Assembly: GCA_030637065.1 (NCBI GenBank)
Contig: DAOVVQ010000037.1
Location: 1 to 19,161, forward strand
Source of the DNA: Planctomycetota bacterium
GTDB taxonomy: Bacteria > Planctomycetota > Phycisphaerae > Sedimentisphaerales > Anaerohalosphaeraceae
Direction of reading: 5' to 3'
Length of the DNA stretch: 19,161 bases
Shown: positions 1 through 8,398 of the stretch, in pieces
How the letters are laid out: every line of letters begins with the position of its first letter
Position numbering within the stretch: position 1 is the first letter of the stretch
Notes under the pieces: generated by a model
Seen by the model: the letters and a program-made list of their open reading frames with translations, nothing else
Told to the model about the DNA's origin: nothing
Database searches by the model: none
Program-made: the position numbers and the translations under genes

Positions 1-3000
1 CCCTTGACCCTTGGTGCCGATTCGACGGACGTTTACTTCCATAACGGCTCTGGCATCGTTCGGCTTGACCGGACGGACGGGTCGCTGGTGTGGGAGTCGT
101 CGGTTATCTCGCGTGAGGCTGCGATACCGCCAAAGTTCGGCCCGACGCTCGTAGTCGATACCGATGAAATATTATTCATGGGCAATGACCCCAATCTGAC
201 GATCCGCGGGATATCCAAGGCGAGCGGTCAAATACTCTGGGCGCAGGAAGACCACCACATCTCCGGGCACAACTGCCCTTATGACCTTTTTGTCATCGAC
301 GGCAAGGCATGGACGGGCGCTACAGCCAAGGGCGGCGATAGCGGCACTTATAGCGGGTGGAACACGAACACCGGTGTGATCGAAAACGAGTTCGATCCGA
401 ATGTGATTACGCACTGGTTCAATCAGCGGTGCTATCGTTCGCGTGCGACGGACAATTACATCCTGCCGTCGCGAAATGGTATCGAGTTTGTGGACTTCCG
501 CAGTGAGAACTGGACGATCCATCATTGGATCCGCGGCGGCTGTCTGTTCGGCATCGTCCCAGCCAACGGCATGATCTATACGCCGCCGAATACCTGCGCG
601 TGTTACTACGAGGCCAAGACGTTCGGCTTTACGACCGTTGCGCCGGCACTGGCGGATCCGGATTATCCGCAGGCGCCTTCGGATAGCGAGCGGCTCAAAG
701 AGAATCTGCCGATATACAACGAATCCGTTGACGCAACGCCGACGGGCGAAGAGGACTGGCCGACATATCGCCATGACGGCGATCGAAGCGGCAAGAGCCC
801 GACGGTTGTGCCAGCGGACCTGCTGGACTCGTGGCAGACGGATCTTGGCGGCAAGCTCAGTACGCTGACGGTTGCCAACGGGCGGATCTATGTCGCCCAG
901 GTCGACAAGCATATTGTCCACGCCCTTAGCGAGGCTGACGGTACGCCGCTGTGGTCATTCCGTGCCGATGGGCGGGTGGATTCGCCTCCGACGATCTACA
1001 AGGGCCGGGTGATATTCGGAAGCGCCGACGGACATGTGTATTGCCTGCGGGCGACGGACGGCGCTCTTATCTGGCGATTCCAGGGCGCCCCGGAGGACCT
1101 GAGTATGCCGACATGGGAACAGCTCGAATCGGTCTGGCCGATCCATGGAAGCGTTCTGGTCCAAAATGACGGGACCGAAGACGCGGTCTACTGCGTGGCG
1201 GGAAGGAACATGTTCCTCGACGGCGGGCTGCGGTTCCTCAAGCTGAACCCGGAGACGGGTGCGAAGATCGGCGAGGTCGTCCTCGACAACAAGGACCCGG
1301 ATACCGGCGAGAATCTGCAAGTGCATATCAAGGGGCTCAACATGCCCGTTGCTCTGGCGGATATCCTTTCCAGCGACGGCGAATATGTCTATATGCACTC
1401 CCAGCGGTTCGACCTGGCGGGCGATCGTCAGGAGATTCCGCCATATTCCAATAACAAAGAGACGCAGGGCGCCTATCAGTACGGCGTGGGGATGCACCTG
1501 TTTAGCCCGACGAGTTTTCTTGACGACCACTATGTGCACCGCAGCTACTGGGTGTGGGGTAAGAGCTGGGCCTCGGGTGCGGGCGGCTGGCACCGTGCGG
1601 GCGACTATGCCCCCGCCGGGCGGATGCTGGTGCTCGACGATACGAAGGTCTACGGATACGGTCGCAAGCCGGAATACTGGAAGTGGTCGACGCCGCTGGA
1701 CTATCACCTGTGGTCCGCCGAGAAGTATCCGGCAAGCGAGACGATCGAGTATCAATGGACCGATCCGACGTTCCCGATCATGACAAACGCGATGGTGTTG
1801 GCGGACAAGATACTCTTTGTCGCCGGGCCAGAGGATATCATGGACGAAGAGTACGTGTTTGACAACCGCAACGAGCCCAATGTCGTAGCGATGTTAGCTC
1901 AGCAGGACGATCTGCTCGAGGGCCTGGGCAGCGGTCTGCTCCGCGCAGTTTCGATAGATAACGGCGTGACCATGGCCCAGTACGATCTCGAGTGCATTGC
2001 CGTCTGGGACGGTATGGTCGCCGCCAACGGCAAGCTGTATATCTCGCTCAAGAACGGCAAGGTCATCTGCCTCAAGAGCGACAACTACCCGCCGGTAGCC
2101 ACCGCAGACGACCGTATAAAAGGCTACGCGGTCGGTCCTACGATCCTCGATGTCACGCTCAGCGATGACGGTTTGCCTGTTCAGGACCCCGGCGATCCGT
2201 GCAGCCTGCCGATAGGGGTTACGAGCCTGTGGAGCAGGATCTCGGGGCCGGGGACGGTTATATTCGACGACGCCGCTTCGGTCGATACGAAGATGCACTT
2301 CTCTCAGCGCGGCGATTATGTCCTTCGGCTAAATACCGATGACGGCGGCGTATCGCATTATGACGATCTTGACGTTCGTGTGCTTCGGTCCGGCGACATG
2401 GATGCCGATAACGACATAGACGAGTTCGATCTGGATAATTTTGCCTCTGTGTGGGGGTGGGGCGGATGCAACGAGTATAATAACTGGTGTGGCGCCGGAG
2501 ACCAAGTGGGCAACGGTAACGTAAACTATGGGTCTTTTGCTGTTGTCTCGGCGAACTGGCTCTTGGGGATAGAGCCTGCGGCACCAGAGCTTTTGACGGC
2601 GAGAGGTTCTTCGACGAGGGTAACGCTCGACTGGCTCAGAAATGCCGAGGGGGACCTGGACGGTTACAACGTCTATCGTTCTGAGACATCGGGTTCGGGG
2701 TATGTCAAGGTCAATTCGTCGCTGGTGAAGGTGTCTAATTATACTGACACGCCGCCGCTGACGATCCAGCCGTATTGCTACGTGGTAAAAGCCGTGGATA
2801 TCTTAGGGTACGAGTCGCTGTCATATTCCAATGAGGTCTCAGCCAGTATCGGCACCCAGCCCAAGCTCAAGCTGGTTGCCGGCGAAGGGATGGTCTTTGA
2901 CGTCAACGATCTGGTAGAGCAGTGGCTCGATCGCAGCGGCAGTGGTAACCACGCTGCCCAGTCCACAGGCGGCTGGCGTCCGGCGTATATCGCCTCGGCA

Positions 3001-3582
3001 ATTAACGGTCAACCGGCAGTCGATTTTGCCGGCGCGGGCATACATCTGAAGGTTGGCGACAGTGACGACATCAACACGGACGACGACTATAAGGCCAAGA
3101 CGCTGATGGTGGTATTTAAGACCGGCAGTGACGTCACAACCAAGCAGGTGATCTGGGAACAGGGCGGCTTCAAACAAGGCGGTCTGAACTTCTATCTTCA
3201 TGGAGGCCTTCTGTACGTTAACGGGTGGGCGTTAAAGGACGATGCGTACGCGGACTGGGGATTGGCTGCCCTGACTACGACCGTGTTGCCGGATACTGTT
3301 TACGCAGCTTCCATGGTCATGAATTCAGGCGGCGGCACCTTCGAGGGCTTTGTTAACGGCAGCAGCATCGGGGTCTATGGCGGCATAGATTTATTGCCGA
3401 AACACGGTAATGACTGCGCATTCGGGCACACTGAAAAAGTCAGCAGATTTCATAACGGAAGTCACAAAGATGCGGCCGACTTTGGCGGTTTGATCGCTGA
3501 GTTCTACAGTTATAACGCCGTGCTTACCACGAGTCAGCGCGAGGCGGTCGAGGCGTACCTGATCGATAAGTATGGGCTGTAA
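1..3582 (+). CDS. Giant secreted PQQ-type beta-propeller protein with dockerin-like, FnIII and LamG-like tail (5' partial, paralog 1)
   Basis: The reading frame is open to the left edge. Its first residues (PLTLGAD) align with PLSLAAD inside the third paralog (nt 9538 onward), so the first in-frame TTG is not the true start and about 380 N-terminal residues lie outside the window. Visible order, numbered from nt 1: end of propeller segment 1 with the RCY, WIRGGC and CAC cysteine signature (about 140-201); propeller segment 2 starting at WPTYRHDGDRSG (253) with repeats of the NGRIY / DGHVYCLRATDG type; PKD-like domain (about 700-793); dockerin-like module from GDMDADNDID (798); FnIII (about 860-955); LamG-like domain to the C-terminus. 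PQQ-type repeats of this kind usually form BamB-like binding scaffolds, and nothing here indicates a quinoprotein dehydrogenase. Extracytoplasmic location is inferred from paralogs 2 and 3, which have signal peptides. The substrate is unknown. Confidence 0.9.
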   Translation, partial: PLTLGADSTDVYFHNGSGIVRLDRTDGSLVWESSVISREAAIPPKFGPTLVVDTDEILFMGNDPNLTIRGISKASGQILWAQEDHHISGHNCPYDLFVIDGKAWTGATAKGGDSGTYSGWNTNTGVIENEFDPNVITHWFNQRCYRSRATDNYILPSRNGIEFVDFRSENWTIHHWIRGGCLFGIVPANGMIYTPPNTCACYYEAKTFGFTTVAPALADPDYPQAPSDSERLKENLPIYNESVDATPTGEEDWPTYRHDGDRSGKSPTVVPADLLDSWQTDLGGKLSTLTVANGRIYVAQVDKHIVHALSEADGTPLWSFRADGRVDSPPTIYKGRVIFGSADGHVYCLRATDGALIWRFQGAPEDLSMPTWEQLESVWPIHGSVLVQNDGTEDAVYCVAGRNMFLDGGLRFLKLNPETGAKIGEVVLDNKDPDTGENLQVHIKGLNMPVALADILSSDGEYVYMHSQRFDLAGDRQEIPPYSNNKETQGAYQYGVGMHLFSPTSFLDDHYVHRSYWVWGKSWASGAGGWHRAGDYAPAGRMLVLDDTKVYGYGRKPEYWKWSTPLDYHLWSAEKYPASETIEYQWTDPTFPIMTNAMVLADKILFVAGPEDIMDEEYVFDNRNEPNVVAMLAQQDDLLEGLGSGLLRAVSIDNGVTMAQYDLECIAVWDGMVAANGKLYISLKNGKVICLKSDNYPPVATADDRIKGYAVGPTILDVTLSDDGLPVQDPGDPCSLPIGVTSLWSRISGPGTVIFDDAASVDTKMHFSQRGDYVLRLNTDDGGVSHYDDLDVRVLRSGDMDADNDIDEFDLDNFASVWGWGGCNEYNNWCGAGDQVGNGNVNYGSFAVVSANWLLGIEPAAPELLTARGSSTRVTLDWLRNAEGDLDGYNVYRSETSGSGYVKVNSSLVKVSNYTDTPPLTIQPYCYVVKAVDILGYESLSYSNEVSASIGTQPKLKLVAGEGMVFDVNDLVEQWLDRSGSGNHAAQSTGGWRPAYIASAINGQPAVDFAGAGIHLKVGDSDDINTDDDYKAKTLMVVFKTGSDVTTKQVIWEQGGFKQGGLNFYLHGGLLYVNGWALKDDAYADWGLAALTTTVLPDTVYAASMVMNSGGGTFEGFVNGSSIGVYGGIDLLPKHGNDCAFGHTEKVSRFHNGSHKDAADFGGLIAEFYSYNAVLTTSQREAVEAYLIDKYGL

Positions 3583-3641
3583 ATGATTTAAGGGTATTAG
3601 TATCGCTCCTTAGCGGGCGATTTGACGGATATTTCATTGAT

Positions 3642-3647
3642 AAGGAG
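3642..3647 (+). promoter_or_regulatory. Shine-Dalgarno site setting the start of paralog 2
   Basis: AAGGAG lies 8 nt before the ATG at 3656. A GTG at 3647 overlaps the site itself and is too close to be used, so the start is placed at 3656. Confidence 0.75.
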
Positions 3648-3655
3648 TGGTGTTC

Positions 3656-6600
3656 ATGAAACGGGCGGGTTTTTTACTCAGAGCGTTTGCGTGTATTATG
3701 GCGGTTTGCAGTCTTGGGCCGGTGTGTATGGCGGTCCCGTCGGCTGCGGAGGTGTTAGCCGGTGAGATATTTACGGCGACCGGGGTCAAGGGCGGTCTCG
3801 TCGTTCATTTGAACTGCGGTGACGGCGAATTGACTGCCGCCTTAGGGGCGGGTGAAAATTACCTTGTTCACGGTCTGGACCCCGATCTGGCGGATATTGG
3901 GGCTGCGCAGTTGCATATCGACTCACTGGATCTTTACGGCAGGGTTGCGGTGCAAGAGTACGATTTTGATTCGCTTGGTGCGCTTCCGTATATCGATAAT
4001 CTTGTCAATCTTGTGGTGTCAGAGGTTCCTCTAAGCGGTCTTGCGATGGCGGAGGTTCTGCGTGTTCTGGCTCCGGAGAGCGTGGCGTATATCAGTGACG
4101 GTGGTGGCGGCTGGACGATGACGGTTAAGCCCCGCCCGGCGGATATCGATGAGTGGCAGCAGTATCTTCACGATGCGGACAATAACGCCGTCGCCAAGGA
4201 TACGGTCGTCGGTCCCCCGCGCCATCTTCAGTGGACGCAAAGTCCGGCGTGGTCGCGGTCGCACATGGGGATAGCGACGATCGTCAGTGTGGTCTCGTCG
4301 AATGGTCGGTTGTTTTCGATCGAGGACAGGGGCCCGGTGGAAAATGCGTTCTTGCCGGGTGATTTCAGGCTGATCGCCCGTGACGCGTTTAACGGTATCG
4401 AGCTTTGGCAGCATGATTTCACCGATTGGGAATGTATTACGCGTTACATTAAGGACATCGCCATTCAACTGCAGCGGCGTCTGGCGGCCATCGGCGATAC
4501 GGTTTACTGTACGCCGGGTTTGAATGCTCCGGTGCAGGCGTTCGATGCCGCTACGGGGACGATCCTCAAGACGTTTGCGGGTACCGAATATACGCAGGAA
4601 TTCGCTTATAACGACGGCGTGCTGTACCTTGTCATCGGCAACCGGATGAACGCGGCCCGTTACAACATTGTCAAGACGTACAGCGGCAAGGGGATAAGTC
4701 TGGGCGGGTCCGATCCAAATTACTCGTTTGACGGATGCGGATTCGACGGGGCGTATACGCCGGAGGTGCCGGATATCGTCGGCCCGACGTGCGATATTGT
4801 GGCTGTCGATGCCACTACGGGTGGCGAGCTTTGGCGACAGAGCAGTATCGTCAATTATGTTGCTTGTACGTTAGCGATACGGGGCAGCAACCTGGCCTAC
4901 CAGACGGAAAGCGGATTATTCTGTCTTAACCCCGCAGATGGTGTGGAGAGATGGAGCATTGCCAAGGTGATCTCCAGTCTGGACGGGACCGAGGCCAATA
5001 CACTGATCCTTTCCGATACGGTTGTGTACGCACAGGAGGGCGGATCGGTATTTGCCTATTCGCTGTCGGACGCCAATGAGTTGTGGAGTGCGGCGGTGAG
5101 CCAGAATTATGAAAAGTCGGCGGATGTCTTTCTTACCGGCGGCAAGCTCTGGACGGGCGGTAAGGGTAAGCCGACGAGCCATGACCTTTCGACGGGAGCG
5201 ACGATCGACCAGTTTCCGCAGGTCAAGGACGGGCCTATGGGCCATGACAGATGCTATCGTAACTTTATTACGGAGAATTATTATATCAACAGCAAGACGG
5301 GCGGAGCGGATTTCATGCTTCTAAGCGATGGGACGGAACTGCCACACTACTGGGTCCGCGGGACATGCGGTTATGGCGTTTTGCCCTGTAACGGGCTTAT
5401 GTATTCTACGCCCTTCTCGTGCCAGTGCAGCATCGAGGTTATGATCCAGAACTTTAATGCTTTTTATGCCGAGCCGGGTCTTACGAGTTCCGATGACCCT
5501 GTCCCCGTCGCCACAGCCGACCGCCTCGAGATGGGGCCGGCTTTTAATTATATCGACGCAGGTTACAGCGAAACCGGCTGGCCTACGCACAGGGGTGACG
5601 GTCAGCGGAGCGGGTCGACGGATAATTATATCCCCGCCGCCGGTCTGAGTGTGACGTGGGAATTTGAAGTTAAGACCACAGCCAGTGCTCCGACGATCGA
5701 GGACGGCAAGGTTTTCGTGGCGGATATCGATGCTCATACCGTTTATGCCCTGAATGCCTCGGATGGGACCGAGCTTTGGCGATATGTTGCGACGGGTCGT
5801 GTGGATTCGCCGCCGACGTATTATAAAGGCCTGGTGATGTTTGGCTCTCGCGACGGCTGGGTCTATTGCGTCAAGGCCGATACGGGCGAGTTGTCCTGGC
5901 GGTTTAACGGCCTGCCTGAAAAGCGAATGTGTGCCTTTAGTCAATTGGAGTCGCCCTGGCCGGTGGAAGGCGGTGTTTTGGTCAAGGACGGCGTGGTTTA
6001 TTTCTCAGCGGGTCGAAATTCCTTTGTCGACGGCGGGATATTCCTCTTTGGGCTCGACCCTCAAACGGGTAGCGTTATCCACCGCTATCATGAGTACGGC
6101 CCGTTCGATGGCGACAGCTTTCCGACCGATGACGGCTCGGCGTTTAAGTCCGACATTCTCCTGACGGACGGGACGAATATTTATATGAGGCACAAGGCGT
6201 TCGATGCGAGTCTCAATACCGTGGCCAGCCCGGGCGATCACATTATCGCCACATGCGGCTTGCTCGACGGCGGGCTTCAGCACAGGACCTACTGGAGGTT
6301 TGCCACCGGTTATGGCAGCAAGAACATAGTCACCGACTGCGGAGACATACTCCTGCTCGATGAGGCCGACCGCTACGAAATGCGCGGGTTCCCGGTTGCT
6401 CGCCATTCTTATTTCGACCCGCGTTTGCGCGGCTTTGAGTTGGCCAAAGTCGACGGTTGGTCCAGCGATGTTCCCGTTACCTCAAAGAGCATGCTGCTGG
6501 CGAACGATATCATTTTTGTTGCGGGCAATCCCGTCAAAGACAAGCTCGATTATGACCGCGACGACCTCTTTGCGGAGGCGGCGACGTATACCGACAGCCA

Positions 6601-8245
6601 CAGAGGCCAGTTAGGCGGGGTTATATGGGTGGTCTCGAAGATCGATGGCAGTAAACTTGCCGAGTACGATCTTGAGTCGCCCCCGGTTTGGGACGGTATG
6701 GCCGCGGCTGACGGCGCGCTTTACATTTCATTAGCCAGCGGCAAAGTGATCGCCTTGAGAAGCTCGAATTATCCGCCTGATGTTACCGTTGGCCCGGCCC
6801 GCGAGGTGATCGTTACGGGAGCCGCTTTGCTTGACGTGACGGTTACCGATGACGGTTTTCCGCTGATCGATCCGGGCGACCCGTGCAGCCTGCCGATCGG
6901 CGTAACGTGCAGTTGGGGTCAGGTTTCAGGCCCCGGCAGTGCGATCTTCGACGATGCCAATTCGGTGGATACGAACGTTACGTTTTCCGAGTGGGGCGAC
7001 TACACGATCCGACTAAGCGCCTCTGACGGGTCGCTTTCGCTGTCCAAAGATCTGGATATCAAGGCCCTGCGGCCCGGCGATATGGACGGAGATGACGATG
7101 TTGACGGATCTGACCTGGAGTTGTTTGGCGGCGGCTGGATGTTTGATGGTTGCAGCGAGCTTAACGAGTGGTGCAGCCGGGCCAATCAGGCGGCCAATGG
7201 TCAGGTCGGAGTCGGCAGCCTGGCGGTGATCGGCGCCAACTGGCTGCTGGGTGTATATCCGGCGGCTCCGTCGGGTCTGGTCGCGACGGGCGGCGACGGA
7301 ATAGCTTCGCTGAACTGGGACGACAATACCGAACCTGATATGGACGGGTACAATGTCTATCGCTCGGATACCTCCGGGTCGGGATATGTAAAGATCAACT
7401 CTTCGCTGTTGGCGAATCCGGCTTATATCGATTCGACGGTTGTCAATCTTAACACGTACTACTATGTGGTGACAGCGGTCGATACGGCTGGGTACGAGTC
7501 GGAATATTCGGTCGAGGCCTCTGCAAGCCCGATGGCTGCGGTTGCGGTTATGCATCTGGTTGCCGGCATGGGCGTTACCACCGACGGCAGCGGCAATGTC
7601 ACGCTTTGGGCCGACCAGGCAAACAGTAACGATGCCACCCAAAGCGATGCCGCGAGTATGCCGCAATATGTCGCATCCGGTATCAACGGCCTTCCGGCGA
7701 TCAGCTTTGACGGTACGGGTGAGCACCTTAAGGTCGCTGACAATACCGAGATCAACACAGGCGGGCCGTACCCGGCCAAGACGCTGGTTATCGTCTTTAA
7801 GACCGGCCCGGATGTTACGACCCTGCAGATCGTCTGGGAGCAGGGAGGAGGAGGTAACGGGCTGAACTTCCATATCTACTCCGGCCGTCTGTACATAGGC
7901 GGATGGACCTCGTCCTGGTTGGAGCCGGCATTTGTTAGTACGCCCGCTTCGCCGAACACAGTCTATGTTGCGACGATGGTTCTCGATGCGGCGAATACGA
8001 CATTCGAGGGATTTGTCAACGGTTTGCCTATCGGTAGTGTCGATTCTATAGCGGATCTGGCGAATCATACTGGCGATTGTGCCTTCGGTCATAATGAGGG
8101 CAAGAGCAAATTCACCAGCGGTGCCGGTGACAGCATCGCCGACTTTAACGGACTGATCGCGGAATTTTACGAATATAACACGGTCCTGGTGCCGGTTGAT
8201 CGGGCGGGACTGGAAAACTACCTGATGGGAAAATACGGGATATAA
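3656..8245 (+). CDS. Giant secreted methyltransferase-like / beta-propeller / dockerin-like / LamG-like protein (paralog 2)
   Basis: A complete 1,529-residue protein. The N-terminus has two basic residues, then a hydrophobic stretch (LLRAFACIMAVCSLG) and small residues, typical of a Sec signal peptide cleaved near residue 25-30. Residues about 30-147 resemble a class I SAM methyltransferase: motif I VVHLNCGDGELT (from 46), an acidic strand-2 end VHGLDPD, and MAEVLRVLAPE (to 141). Propeller segment 1 follows, with Cys533 (RCY), WVRGTC, then C589 and C591. Segment 2 starts at WPTHRGDG (642). Next come a PKD-like domain (about 1038-1138), a dockerin-like module from GDMDGDDDVD (1141), FnIII (about 1203-1292) and a LamG-like domain (about 1295-1529). 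It lies 73 nt after paralog 1 in the same direction, with no clear terminator, so co-transcription is plausible. Its propeller segments are the most divergent of the three. Function is unknown; a surface or periplasmic carbohydrate-binding scaffold is the best guess. Confidence 0.92.
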   Translation: MKRAGFLLRAFACIMAVCSLGPVCMAVPSAAEVLAGEIFTATGVKGGLVVHLNCGDGELTAALGAGENYLVHGLDPDLADIGAAQLHIDSLDLYGRVAVQEYDFDSLGALPYIDNLVNLVVSEVPLSGLAMAEVLRVLAPESVAYISDGGGGWTMTVKPRPADIDEWQQYLHDADNNAVAKDTVVGPPRHLQWTQSPAWSRSHMGIATIVSVVSSNGRLFSIEDRGPVENAFLPGDFRLIARDAFNGIELWQHDFTDWECITRYIKDIAIQLQRRLAAIGDTVYCTPGLNAPVQAFDAATGTILKTFAGTEYTQEFAYNDGVLYLVIGNRMNAARYNIVKTYSGKGISLGGSDPNYSFDGCGFDGAYTPEVPDIVGPTCDIVAVDATTGGELWRQSSIVNYVACTLAIRGSNLAYQTESGLFCLNPADGVERWSIAKVISSLDGTEANTLILSDTVVYAQEGGSVFAYSLSDANELWSAAVSQNYEKSADVFLTGGKLWTGGKGKPTSHDLSTGATIDQFPQVKDGPMGHDRCYRNFITENYYINSKTGGADFMLLSDGTELPHYWVRGTCGYGVLPCNGLMYSTPFSCQCSIEVMIQNFNAFYAEPGLTSSDDPVPVATADRLEMGPAFNYIDAGYSETGWPTHRGDGQRSGSTDNYIPAAGLSVTWEFEVKTTASAPTIEDGKVFVADIDAHTVYALNASDGTELWRYVATGRVDSPPTYYKGLVMFGSRDGWVYCVKADTGELSWRFNGLPEKRMCAFSQLESPWPVEGGVLVKDGVVYFSAGRNSFVDGGIFLFGLDPQTGSVIHRYHEYGPFDGDSFPTDDGSAFKSDILLTDGTNIYMRHKAFDASLNTVASPGDHIIATCGLLDGGLQHRTYWRFATGYGSKNIVTDCGDILLLDEADRYEMRGFPVARHSYFDPRLRGFELAKVDGWSSDVPVTSKSMLLANDIIFVAGNPVKDKLDYDRDDLFAEAATYTDSHRGQLGGVIWVVSKIDGSKLAEYDLESPPVWDGMAAADGALYISLASGKVIALRSSNYPPDVTVGPAREVIVTGAALLDVTVTDDGFPLIDPGDPCSLPIGVTCSWGQVSGPGSAIFDDANSVDTNVTFSEWGDYTIRLSASDGSLSLSKDLDIKALRPGDMDGDDDVDGSDLELFGGGWMFDGCSELNEWCSRANQAANGQVGVGSLAVIGANWLLGVYPAAPSGLVATGGDGIASLNWDDNTEPDMDGYNVYRSDTSGSGYVKINSSLLANPAYIDSTVVNLNTYYYVVTAVDTAGYESEYSVEASASPMAAVAVMHLVAGMGVTTDGSGNVTLWADQANSNDATQSDAASMPQYVASGINGLPAISFDGTGEHLKVADNTEINTGGPYPAKTLVIVFKTGPDVTTLQIVWEQGGGGNGLNFHIYSGRLYIGGWTSSWLEPAFVSTPASPNTVYVATMVLDAANTTFEGFVNGLPIGSVDSIADLANHTGDCAFGHNEGKSKFTSGAGDSIADFNGLIAEFYEYNTVLVPVDRAGLENYLMGKYGI

Positions 8246-8282
8246 ACCCCCGATCAGAAAATTAAAGGTATAGGAATTTGTA

Positions 8283-8357
8283 TTTTAGACAGGATTTACA
8301 GGATAAAACAGGATCGATTCAAAAAATCTTGTTAATCCTGTTATCCTGTCTAAAAAA
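8283..8357. repeat. Intergenic palindromic ACAGGAT repeat array
   Basis: The left arm has three copies of ACAGGAT at 8289, 8298 and 8308. The right arm has the reverse complement ATCCTGT at 8335 and 8343, plus a degenerate ATCTTGT at 8326. The outer ends also match (TTTTAGACAGGAT against ATCCTGTCTAAAA), so the element could fold into an imperfect stem of about 30 nt with a short A-rich loop. It fills the centre of the 153-nt gap between paralogs 2 and 3. ACAGGAT-type palindromes look, from memory, like a repeat family common between genes in several bacterial phyla; this could not be checked. No T-run follows either arm, so a classical terminator is unlikely. Confidence 0.8.
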
Positions 8358-8360
8358 GTT

Positions 8361-8373
8361 CCGCCGAAGGCGG
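8361..8373 (+). other. Short GC-rich hairpin in the leader of paralog 3
   Basis: CCGCC-GAA-GGCGG forms a five-pair G/C stem with a three-base loop. It lies directly downstream of the ACAGGAT palindrome and 11 nt before the Shine-Dalgarno site at 8385. No U-tract follows. It could block upstream-derived transcripts, stabilise the leader, or be part of the same mobile intergenic repeat. Function is unknown. Confidence 0.5.
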
Positions 8374-8384
8374 TTAAATTTAGT

Positions 8385-8393
8385 AAAGGAAGG
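8385..8393 (+). promoter_or_regulatory. Shine-Dalgarno site setting the start of paralog 3
   Basis: AAAGGAAGG precedes the ATG at 8399 by 5-8 nt, depending on which purine block pairs. The in-frame GTG at 8393 overlaps the site and is rejected as the start. Confidence 0.7.
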
Positions 8394-8398
8394 TGCTC

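Noticed and set aside
172..921. Minus-strand open frame of 249 codons inside paralog 1
   Set aside because: It opposes conserved propeller sequence, has no ribosome site and no recognisable domain.
2389..2574. Cellulosome dockerin
   Set aside because: Only the first calcium loop is intact and no cohesin or scaffoldin is present in the window; the module is internal rather than terminal.
3603..3620. Hairpin TCGCTC-loop-GGGCGA between paralogs 1 and 2 as a terminator
   Set aside because: The stem is only six pairs including a wobble and is not followed by a T-run.
7013..8092. Long minus-strand open frame of 359 codons inside paralog 2
   Set aside because: It is fully contained in a well-supported coding frame with recognisable domains. 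Its product is Arg/His-rich without any motif, typical of an antisense shadow.
8283..8357. CRISPR array or rho-independent terminator
   Set aside because: The 7-nt units and inverted symmetry do not fit CRISPR repeats with unique spacers, and neither arm is followed by a T-run.
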